NCBI RefSeq assembly: GCF_029168945.1
Contig: NC_083605.1
Location: forward strand, 75,038,969-75,102,968
Source of the DNA: Cannabis sativa
Lineage: Eukaryota; Streptophyta; Magnoliopsida; Rosales; Cannabaceae
DNA: 64,000 nt
Reading direction: 5' to 3'
Positions 47,456-61,400 of this stretch are shown here, piece by piece. The position numbers were made by a program, and so were the translations under genes. Below the pieces are notes generated by a model. It had not been told where the DNA came from and ran no database searches. It saw only the letters and a list, made by a program, of their open reading frames with translations. The first letter of the stretch is position 1. The number at the start of each line of letters is the position of its first letter.

Positions 47456-50009
47456 TGATTTTTATACACGAGTACATCAAACATGATTTTCTAGCGTACT
47501 TTGTCCTCACTCGCACGTTTTCTGAGAAATCTTCCTAGAAAATCACTCATCCTGAAAGCACACTTAACTGTGGAGTTCTTTTGAGACGGACTACTAAAAA
47601 ATAAGATAGATTTTGTTGATATAAGTAGTACCAATCAATTCATTTAAACTCTCTTAAATTGTGTAGTCCTATATCTACACAGTCTTCGAATCTTCACACT
47701 CTACCTTCTCCAAGCAATATGGGATTGAATAACTTATTTGGTGTTTCCCCTTATAAATTACAAGACTACTGACTATCACATTTATTATGTAATTATATTT
47801 AAAAATAAATAAATTATTACGAGGTACACTTTTATATACATATTATACGTACACATTATTTATATATATATGTCAGATCAAAGTAATTTCACTTGGAACA
47901 ATATTCCAGTACTATCATAATAAATTAAATACAATCTAAACTAACATTATTGATGAAATAAAAGATGACATTAATTATTAATCCCTAACAACCGAACCAA
48001 ATTGTTTCAGTGCTAAACAACCATACCTAATTATATGTAAACATCAATATATTTGTTAATATGTTTATCCAACAAATCAAATCTCAGCAACTATACACTT
48101 TCAATGTTACACACAATTAAAATTCAATACCCAATTGATAAAATCATTCTAAAAAAATATGTAGAGTAGAGCCCACTTGAAAATCTATCACAAATCGTCT
48201 GATATATTTTTCAATTATTCTTAATGGTCTGGATAGTTTTTTCAGTTACTAACTTGTTAAACTAATTAATTAGTTATATAACTTGTGTTACTGCTCGTTC
48301 AACTAAAAATGGTTTTTGCACTTAGCGATCAACCAACTATTATGTGACGATGATTTAGCCGGGGATGATGTTTCAATCGCGATGAAGAACATTTTTGATA
48401 CTTTAAAAACATTAATTCGGTGTTTGTCAATGTATAATTATTCGTTTAAGAATAACTTAATTTGCACCTATATAACCATTCGATGGATTTGAGACACTCA
48501 AATTAATTACCCCAATTTGTCCATACATGGTTACTAGAATTTTAATATTCTTTTCAATGCATATATACAAGAATATATCATCTTTTCATTATGTTGATTT
48601 TTTTTTTTTTAATTAAGGTAAATAGGGCATAAGTATATTTTAAGTTTGTAAATCATATAAATTTAATATTCAATTTTAGCGGTATAAGTATTCAATATTT
48701 GTAAAATTATAATTTTTTTTTAAATTTCGTCGGTACTGATTCTGTTATTGTTTTAAATAAAGCTCAAATTCTTTTAACAAATTCAAAAGAAAGTTTGTAT
48801 TGATAAAATTGAAAAAAAAAATTATAATTTTACAAATATTAAATACTTATTCCACTAAAAATAAACATTAAAATTTATGCCGTTTATAAATTTAAAATTT
48901 TTAACACTTATACCTCTATTTATCTTTTAAATTATTGTATAATGTAAAGGTACATACGAAATATTCATGGTAGGAATAATTTAAATTTTAAAATAGTATA
49001 AAGCCCTATTTATAAAAGGAACAAATTCTAAATAAATAAATACCGCACACCCCTTAATGAATCTTTCCATCTTTATCATTCTCAGATAAAAAAAAAAAAT
49101 TGTGATCTTTAGCCCATTTTTTTAACTTTCATTTTCATGTACCAAAATGTTTGTACATTGTTAACCATGCTATTTATTTATTTTTTTAATCCCATGTTGT
49201 TTTACTTGATGATATATATTATTAGTATTTTTTTTTATAAGATATTAACTTTGTTGGTCCCTTTAAGGAAATCATGCATAATTAAATTTCTCATATTATA
49301 ATTAATTAGAACATATGTTTGAAACTTATTCTTCATTAATGAAACTTAATGATGCTACATTATGTGGTTGATTTTTTTTATGTATTTTGTAAACGAATTT
49401 CAATTAATATACTAAATTTAGTAAATTACAAATACGTACATATGTAAAAAAAAATTATGTGCCGACGTTGATGAATTAAAAATTAGTAAAATTTTCTGAC
49501 AGAAAAAATCGTAAAATTAATTGAGAGGAAAATTAATACATACGCAGAAATTTAATTGCAGGAGCTAATTGCGGAAATTAATATCATAATATTATTCAAA
49601 TGGATTAGATCCCTATTCATAGGAACATATTCAAATTCAAATTAGCTGCCGTTATATATTAATTTGAATTCTCTAAACATATTATAAAATAACAACACAT
49701 AGTATTATTAGTAAATAGGAAAATATTTAGGTGTTATTAGAGAGTACCACATTGATAATATGTGAAAATTAAATAATATAGTCAATTGGTTTTAAGATGA
49801 AAATGTACACCTAAATGATCTAAATCCAAAAGATCAAGACAAAAAGAGTAACTTGTAATTAAGTCGTGCAAAATTGGCGAGCATAAAAATAATCACCATG
49901 ATGGATCTCATGTATCTTAATGCAACTTCTAATACTTGTATATATGTGTCAAAAAATAAATAAATTTCTGTAAAAAAAATATATATGTACATATTAAATT
50001 CTTTCAGTA
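47456..50009. other. AT-rich intergenic DNA, no gene seen
   Basis: A fold-back of about 300 bp lies at 48610-48915 (AATTATAATTTTACAAATAT-like arms, GGTAAATAGG against CCTCTATTTATC). No frames with recognisable content. Confidence 0.5.
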
Positions 50010-50211
50010 GCATATCCTTGTAATCGGTCAAAGAACCATGTTGTTCATTCTTTAACAAAACGAGCATTAGATTTAGATGAGGCTCAGGTGTGGTGGTCGG
50101 GCTTGACCACTGATTTAGCTGTTTAAATTGCCTATCTTTTGTATTTCAATCTTTTGGCTTGATGCGTTTTAACGGAATTTCTCTGTTTCCTTTTCAAAAA
50201 AAAAAAAAAAA
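50010..50211 (+). pseudogene. LINE 3' end with poly-A tail
   Basis: The frame from 50022 encodes NRSKNHVVHSLTKRALDLDE then QVWWSGLTTDLAV and stops at 50126. This is the very C-terminus of a plant LINE RNase H-like domain (N...H.L...AL.......W......L). It is followed by a 70-base 3' UTR and an A16 run (50196-50211). A 5'-truncated insertion by target-primed reverse transcription explains the structure. Confidence 0.75.
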
Positions 50212-51989
50212 GTTATTAGTCATGAATGATCAACACATAAATCATAATGCAATAAATTATGTGTTAAGTTTGTTTGTTTTTTTTTTATAAATTTGAGGAG
50301 TCAGTTAAATATATTATTGCTAAATACTAACTTATATGTTTGTAAAAGCAAAACTTCAAATTTAATATTAATTTAATTGGTATTTAACGGTGATATCTAG
50401 CAAACAACTAAAATTTACAAAAAAAAAATAAAAAAAGTAAATATATAGAAGTTTTGCTACCAAAATACAAAAAAATGAGTTAAATGTAAAAAATCAAAAT
50501 ATAAAAAATTTCGCCGCAAATAATATAATAAATAAATAAACTTGACAATTTCTCTATTTTAATTTTTTTAAGAGAGAAAATAAATTTTACACTTTGCTTT
50601 AATTTGGTCAACTTTTATGGTATAATGCTCATAACTATTCCTATATATCTTTATGGTGTACGTGTAGTATTTGAAAATAAAAGGTAAAGAAGCACTACTA
50701 AACATAAACTAGCTACATAAATTTGGTATTGCTCCTTTATTTTTATTTTTTTTTTCTAATTTAAATGTTTTGTTTTTTAGCTTATATATAGTGATTTATT
50801 TAGTGTGTTTTGTATATAATGTTAGGCAATATATCAAACAATATGAGTCAAGCCACAAAAAAGAATGTACCCAATTTAGGCAACCAAACTATAATTAAAC
50901 TAATTAATTAAGCAAAAATTATAAAATTCTTTTGCATTTAATACATTTTTGTTTGATCGAGCAAATCTTGAAAGTTGAAAACTTTTAATCCCATTTCAAA
51001 TTTAAAAAGACAAATGGAGGAAGAATTGCCTAGAAGTTAAACCCAAATTTGTCAAATTGTGTGAGTGTATGAATTCTCACTCACACAAATTTCAAAAGAT
51101 AACCAAAACCCACTCATCAATCAAAAAAGAAAATAAATAAATAAAGACCCAATTTAGGGGACAATGTAATGGTATGAACCAACCATAAAAGATGAGATTT
51201 TCCACTAGACAAAGCAAGGAACCTTCCTTTTCGTCTCATTGGGACCCTATATACATACCATTTTAAATTTTAAAATTAATTAAATTATAAACTATTTTTA
51301 GAGTAAAATTTTTTTATGTTTTAATTTTATACACTTAATATTTTTATAGTTTTCTATACAAATTTGAGCCGTAAATTAGATATCAACACTAAATACCAAT
51401 ATAATTACTACTGTATTAGTTTCGAAATTTTACTGTCATTTATATAAGTGTACAAAATGTGTGGGAATACTCTAATTTGATTGAGTCCGCTCATCAAAAA
51501 CTTTAATTATAAAAGCTCATACTTAAAGAGAGTTTTACGAAAAAATAAAAAAATAAATGTATAAAAATTAAAACATGAAATTTTAACATTAATTAATTTT
51601 TAATTTTTAATTTTAATTATTTTAGATATAAATTTAAAATAATCACCGCTTGTGTTAGTATGTCTCAAGTTGTCGTGGCCGTCACAAAACCGGCGATAGC
51701 CGGTTATTACGAAACCTTGCCTCTTTGACTCTAATTTTTATTTATTTATTAAAATTTAAATATTATTTTTTAAAAAATAAAAAAAGTGAAAAAGAAAAAG
51801 AAGAGATTTAAAATCTCTTTTTCGGCGGAGACCGTTGATTGCGGTTGAGATAGACACAGAACCTTTTTGACCATTTTATTCTTTCTTTTCTCATTTTCTC
51901 TTTATTTATTTATTTATTTTATTTTTAAAAACAAGATACCCATATTTTGATATGAGGTCCTCTCAGTGTACATATTTTTATTTTAAAGA
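50212..51989. other. AT-rich intergenic DNA, no gene seen
   Basis: Two GC-richer patches at 51660-51735 and 51815-51870 (GTCGTGGCCGTCAC, ACCGGCGATAGCCGGTTA, GGCGGAGACCGTTGATTGCG) have no frame and no known repeat ends. Otherwise filler. Confidence 0.4.
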
Positions 51990-52274
51990 ATTTTTTTTTA
52001 TAAATATTTAAATTTAATTTTTAACGTTAATAATACTCGAGAATTTCAGTAGTATCTACCATTAAATGTAAATCAATAATTATGTGACAGTAACGATCAG
52101 TTTAAGAATTAATTTAAATATACCAATAAAAAAAATGACATGTAAATAATAATTTTACTAATCGTCGGATACATACGCAAGTTTCAAAAATATAATTTAG
52201 GTATTATTACGATTAAAAATTAAACTTGAGTATTATTGAAAGTTAAACTTAAATATTTACGTCACAAATTACTC
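51990..52274. mobile_element. Family B MITE, diverged copy
   Basis: Central blocks CCATTAAATGTAAATCAATA and AAGAATTAATTTAAATATACC are present, and the right end reads ATTTACGTCACAAATTACTC. The left end is decayed. Confidence 0.6.
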
Positions 52275-53339
52275 ATTTATTTTTTATTTTTTTTCAACGT
52301 AATAATTATGATTTTATTTTTTTAATTGACAAATTACATGAAATGGTAAGTTTTGTTTATTTAAATAAAATGCTAATTTTGTTTTACTGGGTACTGTCGG
52401 TGGAGCTTATAATAATTAGAAAATAAATTATAGCTTTTTATATATAGGAAAAATAAATGGACACAAGCTAAATTTGTCTGGTTGTCAGATTTATATATAT
52501 TTCATTAAATCATTTTTGTTTTAATAATATGTTTGAGGAACATTATTATTACTAAATTACAATTATGCCCTTTGCCAATTTTATACATTTTATTATGATA
52601 AATTAATTATGAGAATAATATTTGTCTTTTAAAGTTGAGCCTGTTATAGTTTGTGTGTTCATATTGAAATTCTAACTATACATTTTGAAAAAAATTCATA
52701 AAAAGTTATATGTGTTCACATCCTTCTAACTTTTTATTTTTATTTTATATATTTGCAAAGTGAATTCTTAAATATTTTTTTTTTTGACAAAAAAGTGATT
52801 CTTAAATTTATTTATCCATAAAGAAGAAAATGAAAAGCTCTTCCATTTGTATTTATGGTAAAGTCAATGGCTAAATGGTGAAAATATTGCTTGTCAAGGG
52901 TAATATTGTAAATTGCAAATTATTATTAGGAAAATTTTATTTACACCCCAAAAATTTCTAAGTACACCCTATTTTAATAATTTTTATTTTATATAAATTT
53001 TATATCTTTAAGTATTTTTAACTTTTTTCTTTCAATTTATATTCTTAAAAAATATACCTATCAAACAAAATTAAATTATATTTTAAAAATTATGACAAAA
53101 TAATTAAAATAAAAAATTATATAAAATTTTCTTAGAAAAAAATAAAAAAAAATATACATGAGTTAGAAAAAAATTATGAAAATAAAATCAAAATAAGTAT
53201 TAAAATTAACATAAAATAATAGGAGAATTTTTTTAAAAAAAAAAAATTAAAAAGTAATTTTTAAAAATTATTTAAGTTTATATTTTTTTTAATAATGGGG
53301 TGTATTTATAATTTTATGGGATGTAAATATAACTCCCCC

Positions 53340-53378
<39 letters not shown>

Positions 53379-54746
53379 GAGAGTTCTACTTGCATCTCAC
53401 AAAATAATTAGTGCCCTAAATATTAAAATAATTAAGTTTAATATAATTTTTTAAAATTATTCTTAATATTTTTTTCTCACATTATTATATGTTAATGTTA
53501 ATATTTATTTTAGTTTTATTTTTATATTTCTTTTAAATCATGTATATAGTTTTTTTAAATAAAATTCCGTATAATTTTTTATTTTAATTTTTTTGTTATA
53601 ACATTTAAAATTTATTTTTGTTTGATAGGTATGTTTAAGAATATGAATTGAAAGAATTTTTTTTAGAAAAACTAATACAATTAAGTATATATTTGATGTA
53701 AAATAAAAATTATTAAAATAAAGTATATTTAATAAGTTTTTAGGATGTAAATAAAACTCTCCTATTATTATTATTATTTTGGGTACATGTATTGAATTTC
53801 AATTATATGAGCAAATATGTTTTTTTTTTTTGCAAACTTATAATAAACTTCATACACGTGAATTTGCCAGAAGAGATATTCAAATTCTGCAGGGAACAAC
53901 ATAAATAATATTACACTTAAAAAAACTATATAATAAAAGAAATCATGTTATATATAGATGTATGATTTATTTATTCCATAAAAAAAAAAAAAACAGAAAT
54001 TAATAATGTTATGCATGCATGGCTAGTACAAATAATAATAATTCAGACAATGAATTCTTGCTTGCATGAGTTGGAAGAAATTAATGCTTATTATTTTATT
54101 TTATGTTCTTTAAAATTAATGAAAATTATAAAATATAAATTTAATTTTTTTAAAAAAAAATAAAAAATATGCTAAAGGGTATATAGGATGATGAGGATGC
54201 ACCTTCTTCTTCTTCACATGGGATATATTTATATACATATATATAAATCTATACAGACCATTATTCACTCTACAAAAATTTTTAACCACAAACCTATATT
54301 TACATATATTATATTAATTTATGATGTTTTATATAAGTATGGAAAACGTGGATTTCGATTTTATTTCTCTATATTTAATGTATATATGGAAAACTGGTGA
54401 ATCTGTAACAATTTTTCTAAGTATGTGCCATTAATTAATGTGTTTGTTGCAGAGATGGATTTTATTTAGGTATATATTAATTGATACTATGATCACTACA
54501 ATAATTTTCTATTGTCATAATTTTTTCTGATGTGTTGCCACTAAAATTTAGAATTATATATATATATATATATATTTGAGGAAAAAAGAATTATATTATG
54601 ACTACAATATTTACAACAAGTTTGAAGAACAATTAACTAACTAAACAAAGCTATAACATTTCAACCAACATTAATGAACCAATGTTGTAACTAACTTAAT
54701 AGTTGTTAGTTAAAACAGTATATAATCATACATTGTTTGCAACATT
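52275..54746. other. AT-rich intergenic DNA, no gene seen
   Basis: (ATT)n microsatellite at 53340-53379. A family D fragment at about 54493-54560 (CACTACAATAATTTTCTATT). No frames with recognisable content. Confidence 0.5.
53340..53379. repeat. (ATT)n microsatellite
   Basis: About 13 perfect units. Confidence 0.95.
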
Positions 54747-55305
54747 TAGTGATAGAAATTTGATTCGCGGGATGGGTACCCACGACCACGAGTACTCACC
54801 CTGAATGGGAAGGAAATTACCTACCTTATTGGGTAATGGGGTGGGGGTAGAGTGCAATTTTATATACCCAAAGCGGGTTCAAAGTGGGATCGGGATGCTA
54901 CTACTCACCCACCCCATATTCGACCAAGATATATAATTTCTAAACTTTCTATATAATTCAATTATTTTAATAATTATGCATTAAAGTTATTGACTATACT
55001 TACAAAGTTAACTATTAATCTTTTCTAACTTACCATATAATAGACTTTTTAATATAACGTTATTTGTTTATTTTAAAATAAATATTTTATTTTTTATTTT
55101 TATTTTAAATTACATTCCATTATTATTATTATTTTAATTTTTATGAGTATCCAATAGGTCCCCATACCTAATGGAAATTCTCCAATACCCAAACACATTG
55201 AGGGTTAAGCGAGGTAGGAGCGGAGATAGAGGACATAAATGAGAAACGGGAATGAAATTGAAAGGTGCCTTACTCGTTTATTATCCACCCAATTTCCATC
55301 TCTAG
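54747..55305. mobile_element. hAT-like fold-back element with GGGTACCC-type words
   Basis: Left end TAGTGATAGAAATTTGATTC then GCGGGATGGGTACCCA. Right end TTATCCACCCAATTTCCATC then TCTAGC, its approximate complement. The GC-rich shoulders (54765-54910) and the shorter right shoulder (55150-55220) hold inverted GGGTA/TACCC words. No coding frame. Confidence 0.5.
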
Positions 55306-55956
55306 CAACATTATCAATTTTAATAATAATAAAAAAAATACCATAAACTCATTAATTAAAGAAATTCAATAAACAAAACAACGGGAATACCGTGAAAATT
55401 TTGGAAGGTTCATAGTGGGATCCATTTTTTAATGCATGAAGCTTATAAGTTTGCCTAGATTTTTAACATTTTGGGAGACTCACAAAAATAATAAATTGTT
55501 TAAATTTACTTATAATTAGATCTTTGACACTTGTAATTTCATAACCCAAATATTTATGTTTTAAATAAATAAAGAACCGTTTGGAACAAACTTTTATAAA
55601 TATTAAAAATAATATAAAGGAATAGGAATGGATTCAATAGAATCACTATTATAAAACATTGTAATAATATTTTTACAATGCAATTAATCACCATTATACT
55701 ATTCATATATGAATGAAGATTAAACTTTACACCTCTATATGTAATCACAATTACACTATTATATTATTTACGTGCATTTTTTTAAAAAGATTTATAGACC
55801 CACATACAATATTTAACTGTTTCAATTTTGATTTTGAAAATTTTAAATAATTTTAATTTTTTTTAAATGTGTGAGTGGACTTTGTAATTCATCCTTAAGT
55901 TAGAAAGAAAGAAATTACAACTTAATTATGCATGTATCGATATACCAAAAATATTA

Positions 55957-56138
55957 ATGAGCATTATTATTGGGCATCAGTGGTGTCTAACACCTCTAAA
56001 TTATCGTTTTGCGATTAGTGATATTCCCTAAAAGTTATTATATTAAACTATATGAAACTCGATATTTAATTGGACCAATATCGATATTTATACATAAAAA
56101 GGTATTAGGCACCACTAGTATCTTTTAACATTTCTCAA
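55957..56138. mobile_element. Family E MITE
   Basis: Left GAGCATTATTATTGGGCATC with GTGTCTAACACC, right GGTATTAGGCACCACTAGTA ending TTTCTC. Confidence 0.55.
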
Positions 56139-56152
56139 TATTAATAGATAAA

Positions 56153-56303
56153 GAGCATTGTTATTAAATATTATTGGTATCTAGATGCACTTATGTGTCC
56201 CCTTGTGATTCCCTAAAAGTTATTTCATTAAGTTATATGAGATCTGATACAATTGACACGTAAAAGGGTGTTAGACACTACTAGTGCCTTTTAGCATTTG
56301 TCA
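56153..56303. mobile_element. Family E MITE, second copy in tandem
   Basis: Right end GGGTGTTAGACACTACTAGT with GCCTTTTAGCATTTGTC. It follows the previous copy by only 15 bp. Confidence 0.5.
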
Positions 56304-56381
56304 TAGATTAAAAAATAATTACTATAATGATGTAAGAATAATTCCAAGGAAACTGCAATTAGGTGGGTTGAAGTTGCATTT

Positions 56382-56704
56382 CACTACAAAAAATAACTAT
56401 TTTTAGTGACAAATTTTAAGTAACAATATAAATTTTTTGTGATTAAATATAACTATTAGTCACAATAAAAAATTTATTGTGACTAGAACATAATATTTAG
56501 ATACAAATTGTCATTAATTTAGTTTTAGTCACAACAAGTATTGTAATTAAAAATATATTTATTCTCAACAAACTCTAATGTGACTAATACTTTTAGCAAT
56601 GGACTTTTTGGTCACAACATAATAATGGTGATTTATAATTAGCCACAATTTTTTACTTTTAGTCACGAGTTTTGTTGTGACTAAAAGTAAATTTTTTTGT
56701 AGTA
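56382..56704. mobile_element. Family D CACTA-type MITE with 3-bp target duplication
   Basis: Starts CACTACAAAAAATAACTATT and ends AAGTAAATTTTTTTGTAGTA. Flanked by TTT on both sides (56379-56381, 56705-56707). Inner repeats of TTAGTCACAA and TTGTGACTAA. Confidence 0.8.
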
Positions 56705-58300
56705 TTTGTCTTCAAGGAGACTTCAATTACCTCATCAAATTTATCGTGTGACTACAGTACACAACATATATATGCTGTGGCACTATAGCAATGTCATTCA
56801 TTTTTTTAAAAATATATATTTATATTATTATTTGTATTTATAAAATTAATATTTAATTAATCGCGTGTAAATGAAAATGTACTCTTATCTATTTCGATAT
56901 TTTCTTAGTTTAATTTTTTTTTTCATGTTCATGTACATTATAATTTTCTAAGACAACTAAAATTTTGAAAATTTTTGTAAAAATATAACACATCGGAAAT
57001 AAAGTTCAAACTGTCAATTGCATGTGTAATCACTCTTTCTTATCATATTAATAAATAAATAATAATAATAAAGAATATTTTTTTAGTGTAATTTTTGATA
57101 TTGTAACTTGAGTGAAAATAATTTTTGACATTAAATTTAATAATGGCGTGACACTAAACTTAGTGTATAGATTGGATATCCTATAATTAAAGCCCTTCAA
57201 AATAAATTATTACAAGTGTAATTTAGACTATATATATAGCTTGTGCCAAACTAATAAGTAGTAGAGAAAAACATTAATTATTACAGAAAACCAAAGTTGT
57301 CCATGGCAAAGGAAATGATGATCACTTCACTCTCTTACAAAAAATAAAATAAAATGATATTCACTAATAGTAATATAATTTACTCACTCAATCACACACT
57401 CTCTTAGGATTTTTATCAAACAGTTAACCAAGTAGGGAAAGTGATAAGATAAGAACATATATATATATATACATAGGGACAATTACAAAGTACAACCCCT
57501 TTTTATCATTGCTCTACTTGGTGGTACCTTACACAGTCAAATATGCAATTTCCCCATGCATCGAGCGGTGAACTCTAAAAAAATATTAATATAATTTTTC
57601 TTTAAAAAAAAAAACAAAAAATTGGGTGGTAATAATCTTTTCCCATTTCATCACTTGATTACAAAATGAGAATCAAGTCAACGAAGTTTCCAAACTTACT
57701 GAGCAACAACCAATCATATTCTGCCACGTAATACCAAAACAATGTGAAAACCATAAAGCAATGAAAGGGGTAGTTTGGACAATTCATGTTTACGGGGAAC
57801 AAAAAGACAATTTGGTCTGAAACTATTTTGACACTCGTTAGATTGTGAAAAAATAACTAAATTTGTTGTATAAATATTTAAATTAATTAAAAATTGTCAC
57901 GTAATTATTTATTTATATTTAATAATTAAATACTTATAAAAATTTTAAAATTATAATTTAAATATTATTAACGTTAAAAATTAAATTTATATATTATTTA
58001 AAACACTAAATTAAATTAGTATGTACATAGTAAGTTGAACTTTTCTTATTATTTAGTATGTAAGAAATTATAACTTAAATATTTACAAAATTAGTAATTT
58101 AATTATTGTTGAAGGTTAAATTTCATTAATTCCAAACCGACCCTTCCTGTATAGAGCCAGGGAACACCCACATGACCCTGTTCTTTTCTCAACCGTTTCA
58201 AGCCCTCCAAAATAGAAAACAATTAAATACATTTATATATATATATTTTTTAAATTTATTTTTATTTTTAATAATATTTCACAGCCCATTTTTTATTTTC
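56705..58300. other. Upstream region of the GH9 gene
   Basis: No frame. 57530-57800 is less A/T-rich (CACGTAAT, ACCAATCATATT CCAAT-like) and may hold distal promoter elements. 57846-58130 is a degenerate family B-like sequence about 0.4-0.65 kb upstream of the ATG. Confidence 0.4.
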
Positions 58301-58319
58301 TTTACTCTCTTCTCCTCAA

Positions 58320-58494
58320 TATATAGAGCCTTGAGCTGTTCCTCTTCAATACTCACTCTTTCTCTCTCTCTCACTTTTTCAAAGTCTCTCTCTTTTTTGG
58401 TGGGTTTATCAGAAAAATTATATACATAACTGATAAACCAAACCAGCATTGTAATTTTTCTTCATTTATAACTGAAAAAGTTCAGTTCTTTAAT
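58320..58494 (+). promoter_or_regulatory. GH9 core promoter and 5' UTR
   Basis: TATATAG at 58320-58326 is a plausible TATA box. About 30 bases downstream begins a CT-rich leader (CTCTTTCTCTCTCTCTCAC), common in plant 5' UTRs. The ATG is at 58495. No upstream ATG between the TATA region and the start is evident in good context. Confidence 0.55.
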
Positions 58495-61400
58495 ATGGAG
58501 CAAAAAGCTGTTGTAGCTACTCTGTTTCTAGTTTTGCTCTGTTTTCCGGTGGCTTTTTCCGGCCATGACTATGGTCAAGCTCTGAGCAAGAGCATTCTCT
58601 TCTTTGAAGCTCAGAGATCTGGTTACCTTCCTCGTAACCAAAGAGTCAATTGGAGATCTAATTCTGGTTTACACGATGGAAAAGCCAGTGGGGTAAGTAT
58701 AAAAATCTAATCTTTACAAAATTACAGAGTAAAGAAGTTTCGAACTTTATGTAAAAATTTGAAGTTTTCAGGTGGATCTGGTTGGTGGGTATTACGACGC
58801 CGGTGACAATGTGAAGTTTGGATTACCAATGGCGTTTACAGTGACGATGATGTCGTGGAGTATAATCGAGTACGGTAAACAAATGGGTGAGAATGGTGAG
58901 CTTGGTCATGCCATGGATGCTGTTAAGTGGGGTACTGATTACTTCATTAAAGCTCATCCTCAACCTTATGTTCTCTATGGAGAGGTAATTTAATTAGTAA
59001 TTATAATAATAATTTAGTATTATATACACATTACTTCTTTTGTGATTGTGAGTCATTATCTTTGTAAAGTGAATTAATGGGTTTATTATTAGGTGGGAGA
59101 TGGTAATAGCGACCACTATTGTTGGCAAAGACCAGAAGATATGACCACTGATAGAAGAGCTTACAAAATTGACCCGAGTAATCCCGGGTCGGATCTCGCC
59201 GGAGAAACCGCCGCCGCAATGGCCGCCGCGTCCATAGTCTTCCGCCGATCTAATCCAGCTTACTCTAGCGAGCTCCTCCGTCACGCTCACCAGGTCATTT
59301 ACTTTTTTACCCTTATTATTTATTTATTAAAAAGGAAGGTGCTTTTAGTGTTTGGTGTGGGACCACTTTATAGGTTTCAGTTATGGTATAGTACCGTAAC
59401 TGGCGCATATTAGCTAGGTAAACTGAGTACGCTATCTTCCACCGAAGTGAGTAAACACTGACAGTGTCGTGTGCTGTCAATGAGTTTAGTCGTTATGGAA
59501 ACTTTCTTTAATGCGCATATAGCGTACGTTAGCTTAATACTTGTAGTTATTAAGGCAGTTGTGTGGGCCCTACTTTTATTAATGTTGTCAGATGGGCCGT
59601 TGTCATTGTAACTGTTTATCGGCCCATATTTATTCTTTTACCATACTTAGCACACAGTAATTGTGTGAACCTTAAATTAATAATTTTATTTCATACAATT
59701 TTTTTTTATATATTTTTAGTTACATTTTTTACGATAAAATAACCACAAAATATAATTTTTTTTTTTTCGATAATTATGATAAAATCTCTTTAATTTTATA
59801 TATTGAAATTTTCTTAATAAAACGACGTCGTCTTACTTGGGACCGTTTTGTGCCGTGAATCACGGCCAAGTTGTGTTAGTTGACCGTACTAATACATGTG
59901 TTAAGTCACGTGAGATCCTTGTCGGTGGTTTTGTAACGGCCATTAAACAAAAACCAAAGCCAAGCCACACCACCTCACGTTTCATATCCATCCTTTTCTG
60001 TATTTTTCTTTTTCCCAAAATACCCTTTTGGTTTTACTTGAATTACTCTCCTCAACCAAAAAAAACTAACATTGTCGTTTATTGTTTTCCTTTCAGTTAT
60101 TTGATTTTGCCGACAAGTACAGGGGTAAATACGACAGCAGCATAACCGTGGCCCAAAAGTATTACCGGTCCATAAGCGGTTACTATGTAAGTAACATTTC
60201 AACCCATTTAACTGAGTTGGGCTTTTTAATTGGGCCTTCTCTAATTGGGCCTTTTGTTTGTATAGGATGAGTTGTTGTGGGCCGCTGCATGGATGTACCA
60301 GGCCACTAACAACCAATACTACTTGGGTTACCTTGCTAAGAATGCTGAAGCCATGGGAGGAACTGGTTGGAGCATGACTGAGTTTGGTTGGGATGTTAAG
60401 TATGCTGGGGTTCAGACCCTTGTTTCCAAGGTAATGTTTTTTTCAAAAGTTTATAAAAATACCATTTTTTACCAAAACAAAAATGGTACAGGTTACTAGT
60501 TACTCTATAGAAGTAATTGTCGTAACTAAAATGTTACTGTTTTGTACAGTTCTTAATGCAAGGAAAGGCTGGTCGGTATGCACCAGTGTTCGAGAAGTAC
60601 CAGGAAAAAGCAGAGTACTTTATGTGTGGTTGTATCGGAAAGGGTAGCCGGAATGTTCAGAAGACTCCCGCCGGTCTAATCTTCCGGCAGAGATGGAATA
60701 ACTTGCAGTTTGTGACAAGTGCTTCTTTCCTCTCCACTGTCTACTCTGACTACCTCACTTCTTCCGGTAAATACCTCAAGTGTGCTTCCGGCAATGTGGC
60801 TCCCTCTCAGCTTCTTTCCTTCGCAAAATCTCAGGTAAATAACTTCAATTGAGCTATTGTAAAAATCCCAGATGATGTTTTTTTTGAAATTTTTGATATA
60901 AACTTGTTGAATTAAAATGTTTGTTATGTGTTTGACAAAATGTCTCAAACATTGATAATGTTAAATTGTTACTTTTTTTTAGGTTGATTACATTTTGGGA
61001 GACAATCCTAGAGCTACAAGCTACATGGTTGGGTATGGAAACAACTACCCTCGTCAAGTTCACCACAGGGGTTCTTCCATTGTTTCCTACAAGGCTAATC
61101 CTAAGTTTGTTGCTTGCCGAGAGGGTTATGCTACTTGGTTTAGCCGTAAAGCTAGTGACCCCAATCTACTTACTGGTGCCATTGTTGGTGGCCCTGATGC
61201 TTATGACAACTTTGCTGATGAGAGAGATAACTATGAGCAGACTGAGCCTGCTACTTACAACAATGCTCCTCTTCTTGGTATTTTGGCTAGACTCAGCAGT
61301 GGTAGCAGAGGTTATAACCAACTCCTTCCAGGTAACTATTTTCTTATCTCTTTGATAAATCTGATCTTATTTCTCTTGTTTTTAAGTATTAGTTTTGCTA

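Noticed and set aside
59837..60145. Frame in the third GH9 intron
   Set aside because: Lies in an intron and runs into exon 4 in a different frame from the enzyme.
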